Source: Streptomyces sp. NRRL F-525
Lineage (GTDB): Bacteria; Actinomycetota; Actinomycetes; Streptomycetales; Streptomycetaceae
Direction of reading: 5' to 3'
Length of the DNA: 64,000 nucleotides
NCBI RefSeq assembly: GCF_000716605.1
Contig: NZ_JNXE01000022.1
Span: forward strand, 92,169 to 156,168
The position numbers and the translations under genes are program-made. A model generated the notes under the pieces. It was given only the letters and a program-made list of their open reading frames with translations. It ran no database searches and was not told the origin of the DNA. Below are positions 26,167-34,963 of this stretch, one piece after another; the stretch's first letter is position 1, and each line of letters opens with the position of its first letter.

Positions 26167-28986
26167 ATGACAGAGGACCTCTCCCCGGCCGAGCGGTACG
26201 CGGCAGCCCGCCTGCGGGCAGCCGAGCAGGCCACCGCGCTCGCGGACTTCCGCGAGATGTACGACTTCGGTCTCGACCCCTTCCAGATCGAGGCCTGCCA
26301 GGCGCTCGAAGCGGGGAAGGGCGTGCTGGTAGCGGCGCCCACCGGCTCCGGCAAGACGATCGTCGGCGAGTTCGCCGTCCACCTCGCCCTCCAGCAGGGC
26401 AAGAAGTGCTTCTACACGACCCCGATCAAGGCGCTGTCGAACCAGAAGTACGCCGACCTGTGCCGCCGTTACGGCGCGGACAAGGTCGGCCTGCTCACCG
26501 GCGACAACAGCGTCAACTCCGAAGCCCCGGTGGTCGTCATGACCACCGAGGTGCTGCGCAACATGCTGTACGCCGGTTCGCAGACCCTCCTCGGCCTCGG
26601 CTACGTGGTCATGGACGAGGTGCACTACCTCTCCGACCGCTTCCGCGGCGCCGTATGGGAAGAGGTGATCATCCACCTCCCTGAATCGGTGACCCTGGTC
26701 TCCCTGTCGGCGACCGTGTCGAACGCCGAGGAGTTCGGCGACTGGCTCGACACCGTCCGCGGCGACACCGAGGTGATCGTCTCCGAGCACCGGCCCGTGC
26801 CGCTGTTCCAGCACGTGCTCGCCGGACGGCGGATGTACGACCTCTTCGAGGAGGGCGAGGGCAGCAAGAAGGCCGTCAACCCCGACCTCACCCGCCTGGC
26901 CCGCATGGAGGCCCAGCGCCCCTCGTACCAGGACCGCAAGCGCGGCCGTGCCATGCGCGAGGCCGACCGGGAGCGGGAGCGCAGATCGCGTTCGCGGGTG
27001 TGGACACCGGGCCGCCCCGAGGTCATCGAGCGGCTGGACAACGAGGACCTGCTGCCCGCCATCACGTTCATCTTCAGCCGCGCCGCCTGCGAGGCCGCCG
27101 TACAGCAGTGTCTGTATGCCGGGCTGCGGCTCAACGACGACGAGGCGCGGGAGAAGGTGCGGGCGCTCGTCGAGGAGCGCACGGCGTCCATTCCCGACGA
27201 GGACCTGCATGTCCTCGGGTACTACGAGTGGCTGGAAGGCCTGGAGCGCGGCATCGCGGCCCACCACGCGGGCATGCTGCCGACGTTCAAGGAGGTCGTG
27301 GAGGAGTTGTTCCTGCGCGGGCTCGTGAAGGCCGTGTTCGCGACGGAGACCCTGGCGCTCGGCATCAACATGCCCGCGCGCTCGGTGGTGTTGGAGAAGC
27401 TCGTCAAGTGGAACGGCGAGCAGCACGCCGACATCACCCCCGGCGAGTACACCCAGCTGACCGGCCGGGCCGGCCGTCGCGGCATCGACGTCGAGGGCCA
27501 CGCCGTCGTGCTGTGGCAGCGCGGGATCAGCCCCGAGCACCTCGCGGGACTGGCCGGCACGCGCACGTACCCGCTGCGCTCCAGCTTCAAGCCGTCGTAC
27601 AACATGGCGGTCAACCTCGTCGAGCAGTTCGGGCGGCACCGGTCGCGGGAGCTGCTGGAGACGTCCTTCGCGCAGTTCCAGGCGGACCGGTCGGTCGTCG
27701 GGATCTCGCGGCAGGTGCAGCGCAACGAGGAAGGTCTGGAGGGCTACAAGGACTCCATGACCTGCCACCTGGGCGACTTCGACGACTACATGCGGCTGCG
27801 CCGCGAGCTCAAGGACCGCGAGACCGAGCTGGCCCGGCAGGGCGTGGCGCTACGGCGCGCCGAGGCGGCCGTCGCGCTGGAGAAGCTCAAGCCGGGCGAC
27901 GTCATCCATGTCCCGACCGGCAAGTACGCGGGTCTGGCACTGGTGTTGGACCCGGGACTGCCCGCGGGGCGGTCCAACGGCCATCGCGGATTCGAGCAGC
28001 ACGACGGGCCGCGTCCGCTGGTCCTGACGGTGGAGCGGCAGGTCAAGCGGCTCGCGTCGATGGACTTCCCCGTCCCCGTCGAGGCGTTGGACCGGATGCG
28101 GATCCCCAAGTCCTTCAACGCCCGTTCCCCGCAGTCCCGTCGGGACCTGGCGTCCGCGCTGCGCACCAAGGCCGGGCACATTCCGCCGGAGCGGGCCCGC
28201 AAGCAGCGCTCGCAGGCCGCGGACGACCGGGAGATCGCGCAGTTGCGTACGGCGATCCGGGCGCATCCGTGTCATGGGTGCAACGACCGTGAGGATCACG
28301 CGCGTTGGGCCGAGCGGTATCACCGGCTGCAGCGGGACACGACGCAGTTGGAGCGGCGGATCGAGGGGCGGACGAACACGATCGCCCGGACCTTCGATCG
28401 GATCGTCGCGCTCTTGACCGACCTGGACTATCTGCGGGGCAACGAGGTCACCGAGCACGGGAAGCGGTTGGCCCGGCTGTACGGCGAGCTTGATCTGCTG
28501 GCCAGTGAGTGTCTGCGGGAGGGGGTTTGGGAGGGGCTTTCTCCTGCCGAACTCGCCGCGTGTGTCTCGGCGTTGGTGTTCGAGGCGCGGGTCAGTGACG
28601 ATGCGACTGTGCCCAAGGTGCCGTCGGGTGCGGCCAAGGCCGCGCTGGGGGAGATGGTGCGGATCTGGGGGCGGCTTGATGCCCTTGAGGAGGATTTCCG
28701 GATCACTCAGACCGAGGGGGTCGGGCAGCGGGAGCCTGATCTTGGGTTTGCCTGGGCCGCGTATATGTGGGCCAGCGGGAAGGGGCTGGATGAGGTGCTT
28801 CGGGAGGTTGAGATGCCTGCGGGGGACTTTGTTCGGTGGTGTAAGCAGGTGATCGATGTGTTGGGGCAGATTTCTGCTGCGGCGCCGGTTACTGAGGGCG
28901 AGGCGGCTTCTACCGTGGCTAAGAATGCGCGGAAGGCTGTTGAGTTGTTGTTGCGGGGGGTTGTGGCCTACTCGTCTGTGGGGTGA
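26167..28986 (+). CDS. Ski2/Mtr4-like DEVH-box RNA helicase with DSHCT domain
   Basis: A 939-residue superfamily 2 helicase of the HelY type. Walker A is APTGSGKT (Lys63), motif II is DEVH at residues 150-153, motif III SLSATVSN; the QxxGRAGR box is QLTGRAGRRGID. The C-terminal third holds the DSHCT domain (AACVSALVFEARVSD, YMWASGKGLDEVL). It probably unwinds structured RNA or RNA-DNA. The ATG at 26167 was chosen because it gives MTEDLSPAERYAAARL at family length; an earlier in-frame ATG at 26121 would add an uncharacteristic hydrophobic stretch. From about 28400 onward codons shift to T and G endings, unlike the first 700 codons. Confidence 0.93.
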   Translation: MTEDLSPAERYAAARLRAAEQATALADFREMYDFGLDPFQIEACQALEAGKGVLVAAPTGSGKTIVGEFAVHLALQQGKKCFYTTPIKALSNQKYADLCRRYGADKVGLLTGDNSVNSEAPVVVMTTEVLRNMLYAGSQTLLGLGYVVMDEVHYLSDRFRGAVWEEVIIHLPESVTLVSLSATVSNAEEFGDWLDTVRGDTEVIVSEHRPVPLFQHVLAGRRMYDLFEEGEGSKKAVNPDLTRLARMEAQRPSYQDRKRGRAMREADRERERRSRSRVWTPGRPEVIERLDNEDLLPAITFIFSRAACEAAVQQCLYAGLRLNDDEAREKVRALVEERTASIPDEDLHVLGYYEWLEGLERGIAAHHAGMLPTFKEVVEELFLRGLVKAVFATETLALGINMPARSVVLEKLVKWNGEQHADITPGEYTQLTGRAGRRGIDVEGHAVVLWQRGISPEHLAGLAGTRTYPLRSSFKPSYNMAVNLVEQFGRHRSRELLETSFAQFQADRSVVGISRQVQRNEEGLEGYKDSMTCHLGDFDDYMRLRRELKDRETELARQGVALRRAEAAVALEKLKPGDVIHVPTGKYAGLALVLDPGLPAGRSNGHRGFEQHDGPRPLVLTVERQVKRLASMDFPVPVEALDRMRIPKSFNARSPQSRRDLASALRTKAGHIPPERARKQRSQAADDREIAQLRTAIRAHPCHGCNDREDHARWAERYHRLQRDTTQLERRIEGRTNTIARTFDRIVALLTDLDYLRGNEVTEHGKRLARLYGELDLLASECLREGVWEGLSPAELAACVSALVFEARVSDDATVPKVPSGAAKAALGEMVRIWGRLDALEEDFRITQTEGVGQREPDLGFAWAAYMWASGKGLDEVLREVEMPAGDFVRWCKQVIDVLGQISAAAPVTEGEAASTVAKNARKAVELLLRGVVAYSSVG

Positions 28987-28997
28987 CGGGGTCGTTG

Positions 28998-29050
28998 GCG
29001 GGTGCGGGTGCGTTGTGGCTGGTCGCGCAGTTCCCCGCGCCCCTGAGGGG
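28998..29050. repeat. Dispersed Streptomyces intergenic repeat
   Basis: The block includes GGTCGCGCAGTTCCCCGCGC followed by CCCTGAGGGG. From memory it is a very common short repeat between Streptomyces genes. Here it fills the 80-bp gap between the helicase and the convergent allophanate hydrolase gene. Confidence 0.6.
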
Positions 29051-29066
29051 GTGAGCCCTGAGGCCC

Positions 29067-30719
29067 TTAAGAGCTCAGGTAGGTTCGCCAGCCGCCGTGG
29101 GTTGTTATGTCCTCTGCGTCTGCCAGCGCCGCTGGCTCGCAGAGGAAGCCCGGGGCGCTTGTGCCGTCTGCCAGTTCGACGCTTCCGAGCGTCATTGGGC
29201 GGGGCAGGCTCGCCAGCAAGTAGCCCAGGCCCTCTGCCGGTAGGCGCCAGATCTCTGCCTCTATCGCCGCTCCGCCTTCGCCCACGTGAACCAAGCCCGG
29301 CTTGGGGGGAGTTGTTGTGAGGGCGTGTAGGCGGTAGACCGGGGCCGTTGTGGTGGTGCGGTCCAAGCGGGCGCCCAGGGAGAGTAGTTGGGGGTTCAGG
29401 GGCTGGCCCGTCAGGTGGGCGCCGACTACGGCTATGTGGGTCTCCGGGGCCAACTCGCGTGCTATGCGCGCCAAGCGGTCGTCCGTGAAGGCCGGCCCGA
29501 TCAGCATCACGCCGAAGGGCAGGCCGTTCACCTTGCCGGACGGGACTGCCACCGCCGCCAGGTCGAAGAGGTTCGTGGAGTTGGTGAAGCGGCCCAGGCG
29601 GGCGTTGGCGCCCAGGGGGTTGGCCGCTACCTCGGACAGGGTGGGGTGGCCCGGAGTTGTCGGGAGCAACAGGGCGTCCGCGTCTGCCAGTTCGGAGAGG
29701 GCTCGGGTGCGGAGGGCGGCCAGGCGTTCCTCGTCCGCGTACAGCTGGTGGGCCGGGATGTCTCGGGCTCGGGTGATGATGCCGGCGACTGTGGGGTCCA
29801 GGCCCTCGGTGCCGGATGCGATCGCCTTGTCGACAAATGCCCCTACCGCTGTGTAGCGCTCCGCCACGAACGCGCCCTCGTAGAGCATCGCCGCCGCTTC
29901 CGTGAACGGGGTGAGGTCCAGGGTGCGGATCTCGGCACCCGCGTCGGACAGGCGGGTCACTGCCTCCTCGTAGGCCTCCGACCAGCCCTCGTCCAGTTCG
30001 CCCAGCTGGTCCCGTGGGGGGACCGCTATGCGCCAGGGGCCCGGGGTGCGCTGGGGGAGGGGCGGGAGGGCGCGGGTCGGTGGGGAGGTCATGAAGGACA
30101 GGGGCTGTTCGGCCTCGGGGAGGGTGCGGGCGAAGACCGTCACGCAGTCGATCGACGCGCAGGCCGGGACCACGCCCGCCGTGGGGACCAGGCCCCGGGT
30201 GGGCTTCAGGCCGACGATGCCGTTGAAGGCGGCGGGGACCCGGCCCGAGCCCGCCGTGTCGGTGCCGAGGGCGAAGTCGACGATGCCGAGGGCCACGGCT
30301 ACGGCCGAACCCGCGCTGGAGCCGCCGCTGATCCGCTCGGGATCGTGGGCGTTGCGGACCGCGCCGTACGGGGAGCGGGTGCCGACCAGGCCTGTGGCGA
30401 ACTGGTCGAGGTTCGTGGTGCCGAGCACGATCGCGCCTGCCGCGCGGAGACGGGCCACCACCGGGGCGTCGGCCTCCGGGGCGTAGGCGTACGACGGGCA
30501 GCCCGCCGTGGTCGGGAGGCCGTGGACGTCTATGTTGCCCTTGGCCGCGAACAGGCGCCCCGCGAGGGGGAGTTGCTCGCCCGCCGTCACTCGCTCGTCG
30601 ATGGCCCGTGCCTCGGACTCCACGTCCGGCTGCGGGCGCAGGTCGATCCAGATCTCCGGGCGGTTCACCGCCTCTATGCGGGCGTAGGCGGCTCGGACTC
30701 GGGACACGGTGGTCGACAT
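29067..30719 (-). CDS. atzF: Allophanate hydrolase (amidase signature family)
   Basis: A 550-residue cytosolic amidase that splits allophanate into CO2 and ammonia. The Ser-cisSer-Lys triad is visible: Lys in LFAAKGNIDVHG, the cis-Ser and nucleophile in RISGGSSAGSAVAVALG, with GTDTAGSGRVPAAFNGIVGLKPT following. The C-terminal 130 residues form the allophanate-hydrolase-specific domain seen in AtzF and DUR1,2. It is the last gene of the minus-strand nitrogen block and begins 114 bp after the carboxylase stop. With the carboxylase and DUF1989 pair it completes release of nitrogen as ammonia. Confidence 0.93.
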   Translation of the reverse strand: MSTTVSRVRAAYARIEAVNRPEIWIDLRPQPDVESEARAIDERVTAGEQLPLAGRLFAAKGNIDVHGLPTTAGCPSYAYAPEADAPVVARLRAAGAIVLGTTNLDQFATGLVGTRSPYGAVRNAHDPERISGGSSAGSAVAVALGIVDFALGTDTAGSGRVPAAFNGIVGLKPTRGLVPTAGVVPACASIDCVTVFARTLPEAEQPLSFMTSPPTRALPPLPQRTPGPWRIAVPPRDQLGELDEGWSEAYEEAVTRLSDAGAEIRTLDLTPFTEAAAMLYEGAFVAERYTAVGAFVDKAIASGTEGLDPTVAGIITRARDIPAHQLYADEERLAALRTRALSELADADALLLPTTPGHPTLSEVAANPLGANARLGRFTNSTNLFDLAAVAVPSGKVNGLPFGVMLIGPAFTDDRLARIARELAPETHIAVVGAHLTGQPLNPQLLSLGARLDRTTTTAPVYRLHALTTTPPKPGLVHVGEGGAAIEAEIWRLPAEGLGYLLASLPRPMTLGSVELADGTSAPGFLCEPAALADAEDITTHGGWRTYLSS

Positions 30720-30833
30720 CTCTGGTGCTCCTTGCGGTTCGGCTTGCGACGGGGGCGGGGTCCGGGCTTGGTGCGCGGGGGCGAGGGCGGATGGGCGCCG
30801 TGACGTGCGGCTTGCTGGGTTCGGTGTTCTGGC

Positions 30834-33800
30834 TCAGCTCGCTGGGGCCAGGACCAGCAGCGCCGTGCCCGCTTCCACCTGGTCGCCGGGCCTGGCCAGG
30901 ATTTCCGTGACTATGCCGGCCATGGGCGCGTGCACCCTGGACTCCATCTTCATCGCCTCCAGGGCCAGCAGGGGTTGGCCTGCCGTCACCTCGTCGCCCG
31001 GCTCCACGTTCAACTGCCAGACGGACGCGGCGAATTCGGCCTCCACCAGGCGCCCGCCCGCCGGGACCGTCACCTCGGCCTGCGGTGGGGCCGGGGCGGC
31101 AGCCGCCTCCGCCCGGGTGAACTCGCCTGCCGCTTCCCAGGCATCGCGTTCCGCGCCGAACGCGGTTTGCTGGCGGGACCTGAACTCCGCGATGGACTCG
31201 GCGTGTTCGGCGAGGAACGCCTCGTACTCGGCGAGGGAGAACGTGCCCTCCTCGATGCGCGGGACGAAGCGGCCGGAGGTGATGTCGGCCCGGAGTTCGA
31301 GGAGTTCGTCCGGTTCCACCGGGTACCACTTGATGCGGTCGAAGAAGCGGAGGAGCCAGGGGGAGCCTTGCTCGAACGCGCCGCGTTGCTGCCACCCCGA
31401 CCAGACCTGGGTCGTCCTGCCCACGAACTGGTAGCCGCCGGGGCCCTCCATGCCGTAGATGCAGAGGTATGCCCCGCCGATACCGACCGAGTTCTCGGCG
31501 GTCCAGGTGCGGGCCGGGTTGTATTTCGTCGTCACCAGGCGATGGCGGGGGTCCAACGGGGTGGCCACGGGCGCGCCCAAGTAGACGTCTCCCAGGCCCA
31601 GTACGAGGTATTCCGCGTCGAAGACCGTGCCGTAGACGTCCTCGACCGAGTCCAGGCCGTTGACGCGGCGGATGAACTCGATGTTCCAGGGGCACCAGGG
31701 CGCGTCGTCGCGGACGCCGGCCATGTAGCGGGCGATGGCCTCGCGGGTCGCCGGGTCGTCCCAGGAGAGGGGGAGGTGGACCGTGCGGGAGGGGACGATC
31801 AGTTGGTCCGTGGGTGGGAGTGCTGCCGCTATCTCCCTTACGGAGGTGAGGAGTTGGGATTGGGCGAGGCGGGTCGGGTCCGTCTGGATCTGGAGCGAGC
31901 GGATGCCCGGGGTGAGGTCCGTGACGCCCTCGAAGTCGGCCTCCGCTATCGCCTCCATCAGGGCGTGGACCCGCATGCGCTGCGCCAAGTCCAGCTGCAT
32001 GGGGCCGAATTCGACGAGGAGGTTGTCGTCGCCGCTGCGGCGGAAGGTGACGTCTCCGTCCCTGGCCAGGATTCCGCCGTCCACTATGGCGGGGCGGGGT
32101 GAGCCGTCGACGTTCACCGGGGCGAAGCGGACCGTGTCGCCGGGCCTGAACTGGCCCAGTTTCCAGCGCTCTTGGCTGATGACCGTCGCCGGGCAGACGA
32201 AGCCGCCGAGGGACGGGCCGTCGGGGCCGAGCAGGACCGGCATGTCGCCTGTGTAGTCGACGGCGCCCACCGAGTACGGGGTGTCGTGGATGTTGGACGG
32301 GTGCAGGCCCGCCTCGCCGCCGTCGGTGCGGGCCCAGCGGGGTTTCGGGCCGACCAGGCGGACGCCCGTGCGGGCCGAGTTGAAGTGGACCTTCCAGTCG
32401 GCCGCGTAGAAGTCGCGGATGTCGTCCTCGGTGAAGAACTCCGGTGCCGCGTGCGGGCCTTCGACCGCTGCCACGTCCCATACGGCGGCGAAAGCCGGGC
32501 GGTCGGCGGTGGGTACGGGTGTGCCCTCGGCGACCGTGCCGCCGTGCAGGACGTCACCGGTGCGCAGGGCTCGGCCGCCGTGGCCGCCGAAGCGGCCCAG
32601 GGTGAAGGTGCTCGCGCTGCCGAGGAAGGCGGGGACGTCCAGGCCGCCTGCGACCAACACGTAGGTACGCAGGCCGTGTTCGGCCGGGGTGCCGATCTCC
32701 AGGGTCGCGCCCGCCGGTACCGTCACCGGTTCCCACTGCGGGACCGGGGTGTTGTCGATCGTCACCGGTGCCGGGGCGCCCGTCACGCACACCGTGGTGG
32801 CGTGGGTGAACCTCAACGTCGGTCCCTGGAGGGTGCATTCGAGGCCGGGGGTGCCCTCCTCGTTGCCGAGCGCGCGGTTGCCGAGGCGGAAGGAGAGGTC
32901 GTCCATCGGGCCGCACGGGGGGACGCCGACCTGCCAGTAGCCGGTGCGGCCGGGCCAGTCCTGGACCGTGGTGAGGGTGCCGCCGGAGACGATCTCGATG
33001 CGGGGGGTGGGGTCCGTGACGGTGGTGAGGGTTGCCGTGGAGTGGGTGGCCGCGCTGAAGTCCGGCTCCGCCAGGGCCGCCCGGACCAGGCCGAGGTTCG
33101 TCTCGATGCCGTCCACTCGGGTGCGGGCCAGTGCCTCGTCGAGGCGCCTGAGCGCGTGGGCGCGGTCGAGGCCGTAGGCGATGACCTTCGCGAGCATCGG
33201 GTCGTACGACGTCGTCACCTCGGTGCCGGTCTCCACCCAGCCGTCGACGCGTACGCCGTCCGGGAACTCGACCCGGGTCAACAGGCCCGCGCTGGGCCGG
33301 TGTTCGCGGGACGGGTCCTCGGCGTAGACGCGGGCCTCGAAGGCGTGGCCGCGTGGGGAGCCCGGGTCGCGGACGACGTCGGGCTCGCCCTGGGCCAGCC
33401 GTAGCATCCAGGCGACCAGGTCGACGCCGTAGACCTCCTCGGTGACCGGATGTTCCACCTGGAGACGGGTGTTGACCTCCAGGAAGTAGGCCTCCTCGCG
33501 GGTCGCGTCGTAGACGAACTCGACGGTGCCTGCGGAGCGGTAGCCGACCGAGGCGCACAAGTCGCGGGCTGAGGAGGCCAGTTGGGCGCGGATGTGGTCG
33601 GGGAGGCCCGGGGCGGGGGCCTCCTCCACCACCTTCTGGTTGCGGCGCTGGAGGGAGCAGTCGCGGTCGCCGAAGGTGACGACCTTGCCCTTGCCGTCGC
33701 CGAAGACCTGGACCTCGACGTGGCGGGCGTGTTCGACGAGGCGTTCCAGGAAGACTCCGGCCGAGGAGAAGGAGGCGGCGGCCACGCGCTGGACCCGTTC

Positions 33801-34343
33801 CCAGGACTCGGTGAGTTCGGCGGGGGAGTGGCAGGCCGACATGCCGATGCCGCCGCCTCCGCCGGTCGCCTTGAGCATGACGGGGTAGCCGATCAGCTGC
33901 GATTGGGCGAGCGCCTCGTCCAGGTTCGCCAACAGGTCTGTGCCTGGGGCTAGTTGGACTCCGGCCGTCTCGGCTGCCGCTCGTGCTGTGTGCTTCGCGC
34001 CGAACAGCTCCAACTGTGCGGGAGTTGGGCCGACGAACACGATTCCGGCGTCCTCGCAGCGGCGGGCGAAGGCCGCGTCCTCGGAGAGGAAGCCGTAGCC
34101 GGGGTGGATCGCGCCCGCGCCCGTGTCCTTGGCCGCCTTGAGTACCAAGTCGGCGTCCAGGTATGACTCTTTGGCGGGTGCCGGGCCGAGTCGTACCGCC
34201 TCGTCGGCGAGGCGTACGTGGGGTGCCGCGCGGTCGGCGTCGGAGTACACGGCGACCGTGCGCAGGCCGAGTTCGCGGGCCGTGCGGATGATGCGGACGG
34301 CTATCTCGCCCCGGTTGGCGATCAGCAGCGTGTCGAAGGTCAT
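30834..34343 (-). CDS. Biotin-dependent urea/guanidine carboxylase
   Basis: A 1169-residue single-chain carboxylase. The biotin-carboxylase domain is residues 1-450 (MTFDTLLIANRGEIAVRI, KATGGGGGIGMS, FLEVNTRLQVEHPVTEEVYG). Next come the two carboxyltransferase halves of the AHS2/AHS1 type (SGGTLTTVQDWPGRTGYWQVGVPPCGPMDD; AEYLVLGLGDVYLGAP) and a C-terminal BCCP domain with biotinyl Lys1132 in LEAMKME. No allophanate hydrolase is fused, unlike yeast DUR1,2. It is annotated as urea carboxylase in most databases, but the two adjacent DUF1989 genes are the hallmark of enzymes shown to carboxylate guanidine. The ATG at 34343 overlaps the stop of the preceding gene by 4 bases (ATGA). The frame is open further upstream by chance. 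Confidence 0.92.
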   Translation of the reverse strand: MTFDTLLIANRGEIAVRIIRTARELGLRTVAVYSDADRAAPHVRLADEAVRLGPAPAKESYLDADLVLKAAKDTGAGAIHPGYGFLSEDAAFARRCEDAGIVFVGPTPAQLELFGAKHTARAAAETAGVQLAPGTDLLANLDEALAQSQLIGYPVMLKATGGGGGIGMSACHSPAELTESWERVQRVAAASFSSAGVFLERLVEHARHVEVQVFGDGKGKVVTFGDRDCSLQRRNQKVVEEAPAPGLPDHIRAQLASSARDLCASVGYRSAGTVEFVYDATREEAYFLEVNTRLQVEHPVTEEVYGVDLVAWMLRLAQGEPDVVRDPGSPRGHAFEARVYAEDPSREHRPSAGLLTRVEFPDGVRVDGWVETGTEVTTSYDPMLAKVIAYGLDRAHALRRLDEALARTRVDGIETNLGLVRAALAEPDFSAATHSTATLTTVTDPTPRIEIVSGGTLTTVQDWPGRTGYWQVGVPPCGPMDDLSFRLGNRALGNEEGTPGLECTLQGPTLRFTHATTVCVTGAPAPVTIDNTPVPQWEPVTVPAGATLEIGTPAEHGLRTYVLVAGGLDVPAFLGSASTFTLGRFGGHGGRALRTGDVLHGGTVAEGTPVPTADRPAFAAVWDVAAVEGPHAAPEFFTEDDIRDFYAADWKVHFNSARTGVRLVGPKPRWARTDGGEAGLHPSNIHDTPYSVGAVDYTGDMPVLLGPDGPSLGGFVCPATVISQERWKLGQFRPGDTVRFAPVNVDGSPRPAIVDGGILARDGDVTFRRSGDDNLLVEFGPMQLDLAQRMRVHALMEAIAEADFEGVTDLTPGIRSLQIQTDPTRLAQSQLLTSVREIAAALPPTDQLIVPSRTVHLPLSWDDPATREAIARYMAGVRDDAPWCPWNIEFIRRVNGLDSVEDVYGTVFDAEYLVLGLGDVYLGAPVATPLDPRHRLVTTKYNPARTWTAENSVGIGGAYLCIYGMEGPGGYQFVGRTTQVWSGWQQRGAFEQGSPWLLRFFDRIKWYPVEPDELLELRADITSGRFVPRIEEGTFSLAEYEAFLAEHAESIAEFRSRQQTAFGAERDAWEAAGEFTRAEAAAAPAPPQAEVTVPAGGRLVEAEFAASVWQLNVEPGDEVTAGQPLLALEAMKMESRVHAPMAGIVTEILARPGDQVEAGTALLVLAPAS

Positions 34344-34963
34344 CCGGAGACCCCGATCGTCATCTCCACCGCTGTCGGGTCGAAGCCGTTGCAAGGGTTG
34401 TTGATCTGGGGGCAGTTGGAGACCAGGACGAGGACGTCGCGTTCGGCGCGCAGGGTGAGTTTGAGGCCCGGGGCGGAGAGGCCGTCGACGATGCCGAGGG
34501 TGCCGTCCTTCTCGACCGGCACGTTCATGTACCAGTTGATGTTGGAGACCAGGTCGCGCTTGCCGAGGCCGTAACGGGCGCCCTCCGCGAGGAAGTTGTC
34601 CACGCACGCGTGCTGCGACCAGGTGTGATGGCCGTAGCGCAGGGTGTTGGACTCCTTGGAGCAGGCGCCGCCGACCGTGTCGTGCCGGCCGACCTCGTCG
34701 TCCGTGACGGTCATCAGCGGGGTGTGCTCGTTGGACATCAGCACGCTGCCGGTGGTCAGGAACAGGTTGCCCTGGGCCTGGATGGTGTCGGGGGCGCTGT
34801 AGCGGACCGACGTGTCGTGGGCGTCGTAGACGAGGAAGTCGACGGCCTGGTTGCCGTGCAGGTCGGTGATGGTGAGGGTCTCGCCGGTGCGGATGACGGC
34901 GGACCAGGCGGCGCGGGCCGGTACTTCCACCGTCTGCACGGCCGGTGCGTCCTCGGTCTTCAT
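34340..34963 (-). CDS. DUF1989 protein, urea-carboxylase-associated protein 2 type (carboxyguanidine deiminase subunit candidate)
   Basis: A 207-residue member of the DUF1989/UAAP family. Conserved blocks are TITDLHGNQAVDFLVYDAHD, MSNEHTPLMTVTDDEVGRHDTVGGACSKESN, NINWYMNVPVEKDG and LVLVSNCPQINNPCNGFDPT, rich in His, Cys and Asp that could bind metal. In characterised guanidine pathways two DUF1989 proteins form the heteromeric deiminase that turns carboxyguanidine into allophanate plus ammonia. Its start overlaps the upstream partner by ATGA and its stop overlaps the carboxylase by ATGA, so the three are translationally coupled. Function inferred from family and context. Confidence 0.85.
   Translation of the reverse strand: MKTEDAPAVQTVEVPARAAWSAVIRTGETLTITDLHGNQAVDFLVYDAHDTSVRYSAPDTIQAQGNLFLTTGSVLMSNEHTPLMTVTDDEVGRHDTVGGACSKESNTLRYGHHTWSQHACVDNFLAEGARYGLGKRDLVSNINWYMNVPVEKDGTLGIVDGLSAPGLKLTLRAERDVLVLVSNCPQINNPCNGFDPTAVEMTIGVSG

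Noticed and set aside
27850..32481. 1543-codon minus-strand frame
   Set aside because: It is a GC-rich shadow of the helicase, atzF and carboxylase genes, with no family motifs and Pro/Arg/Gly composition.
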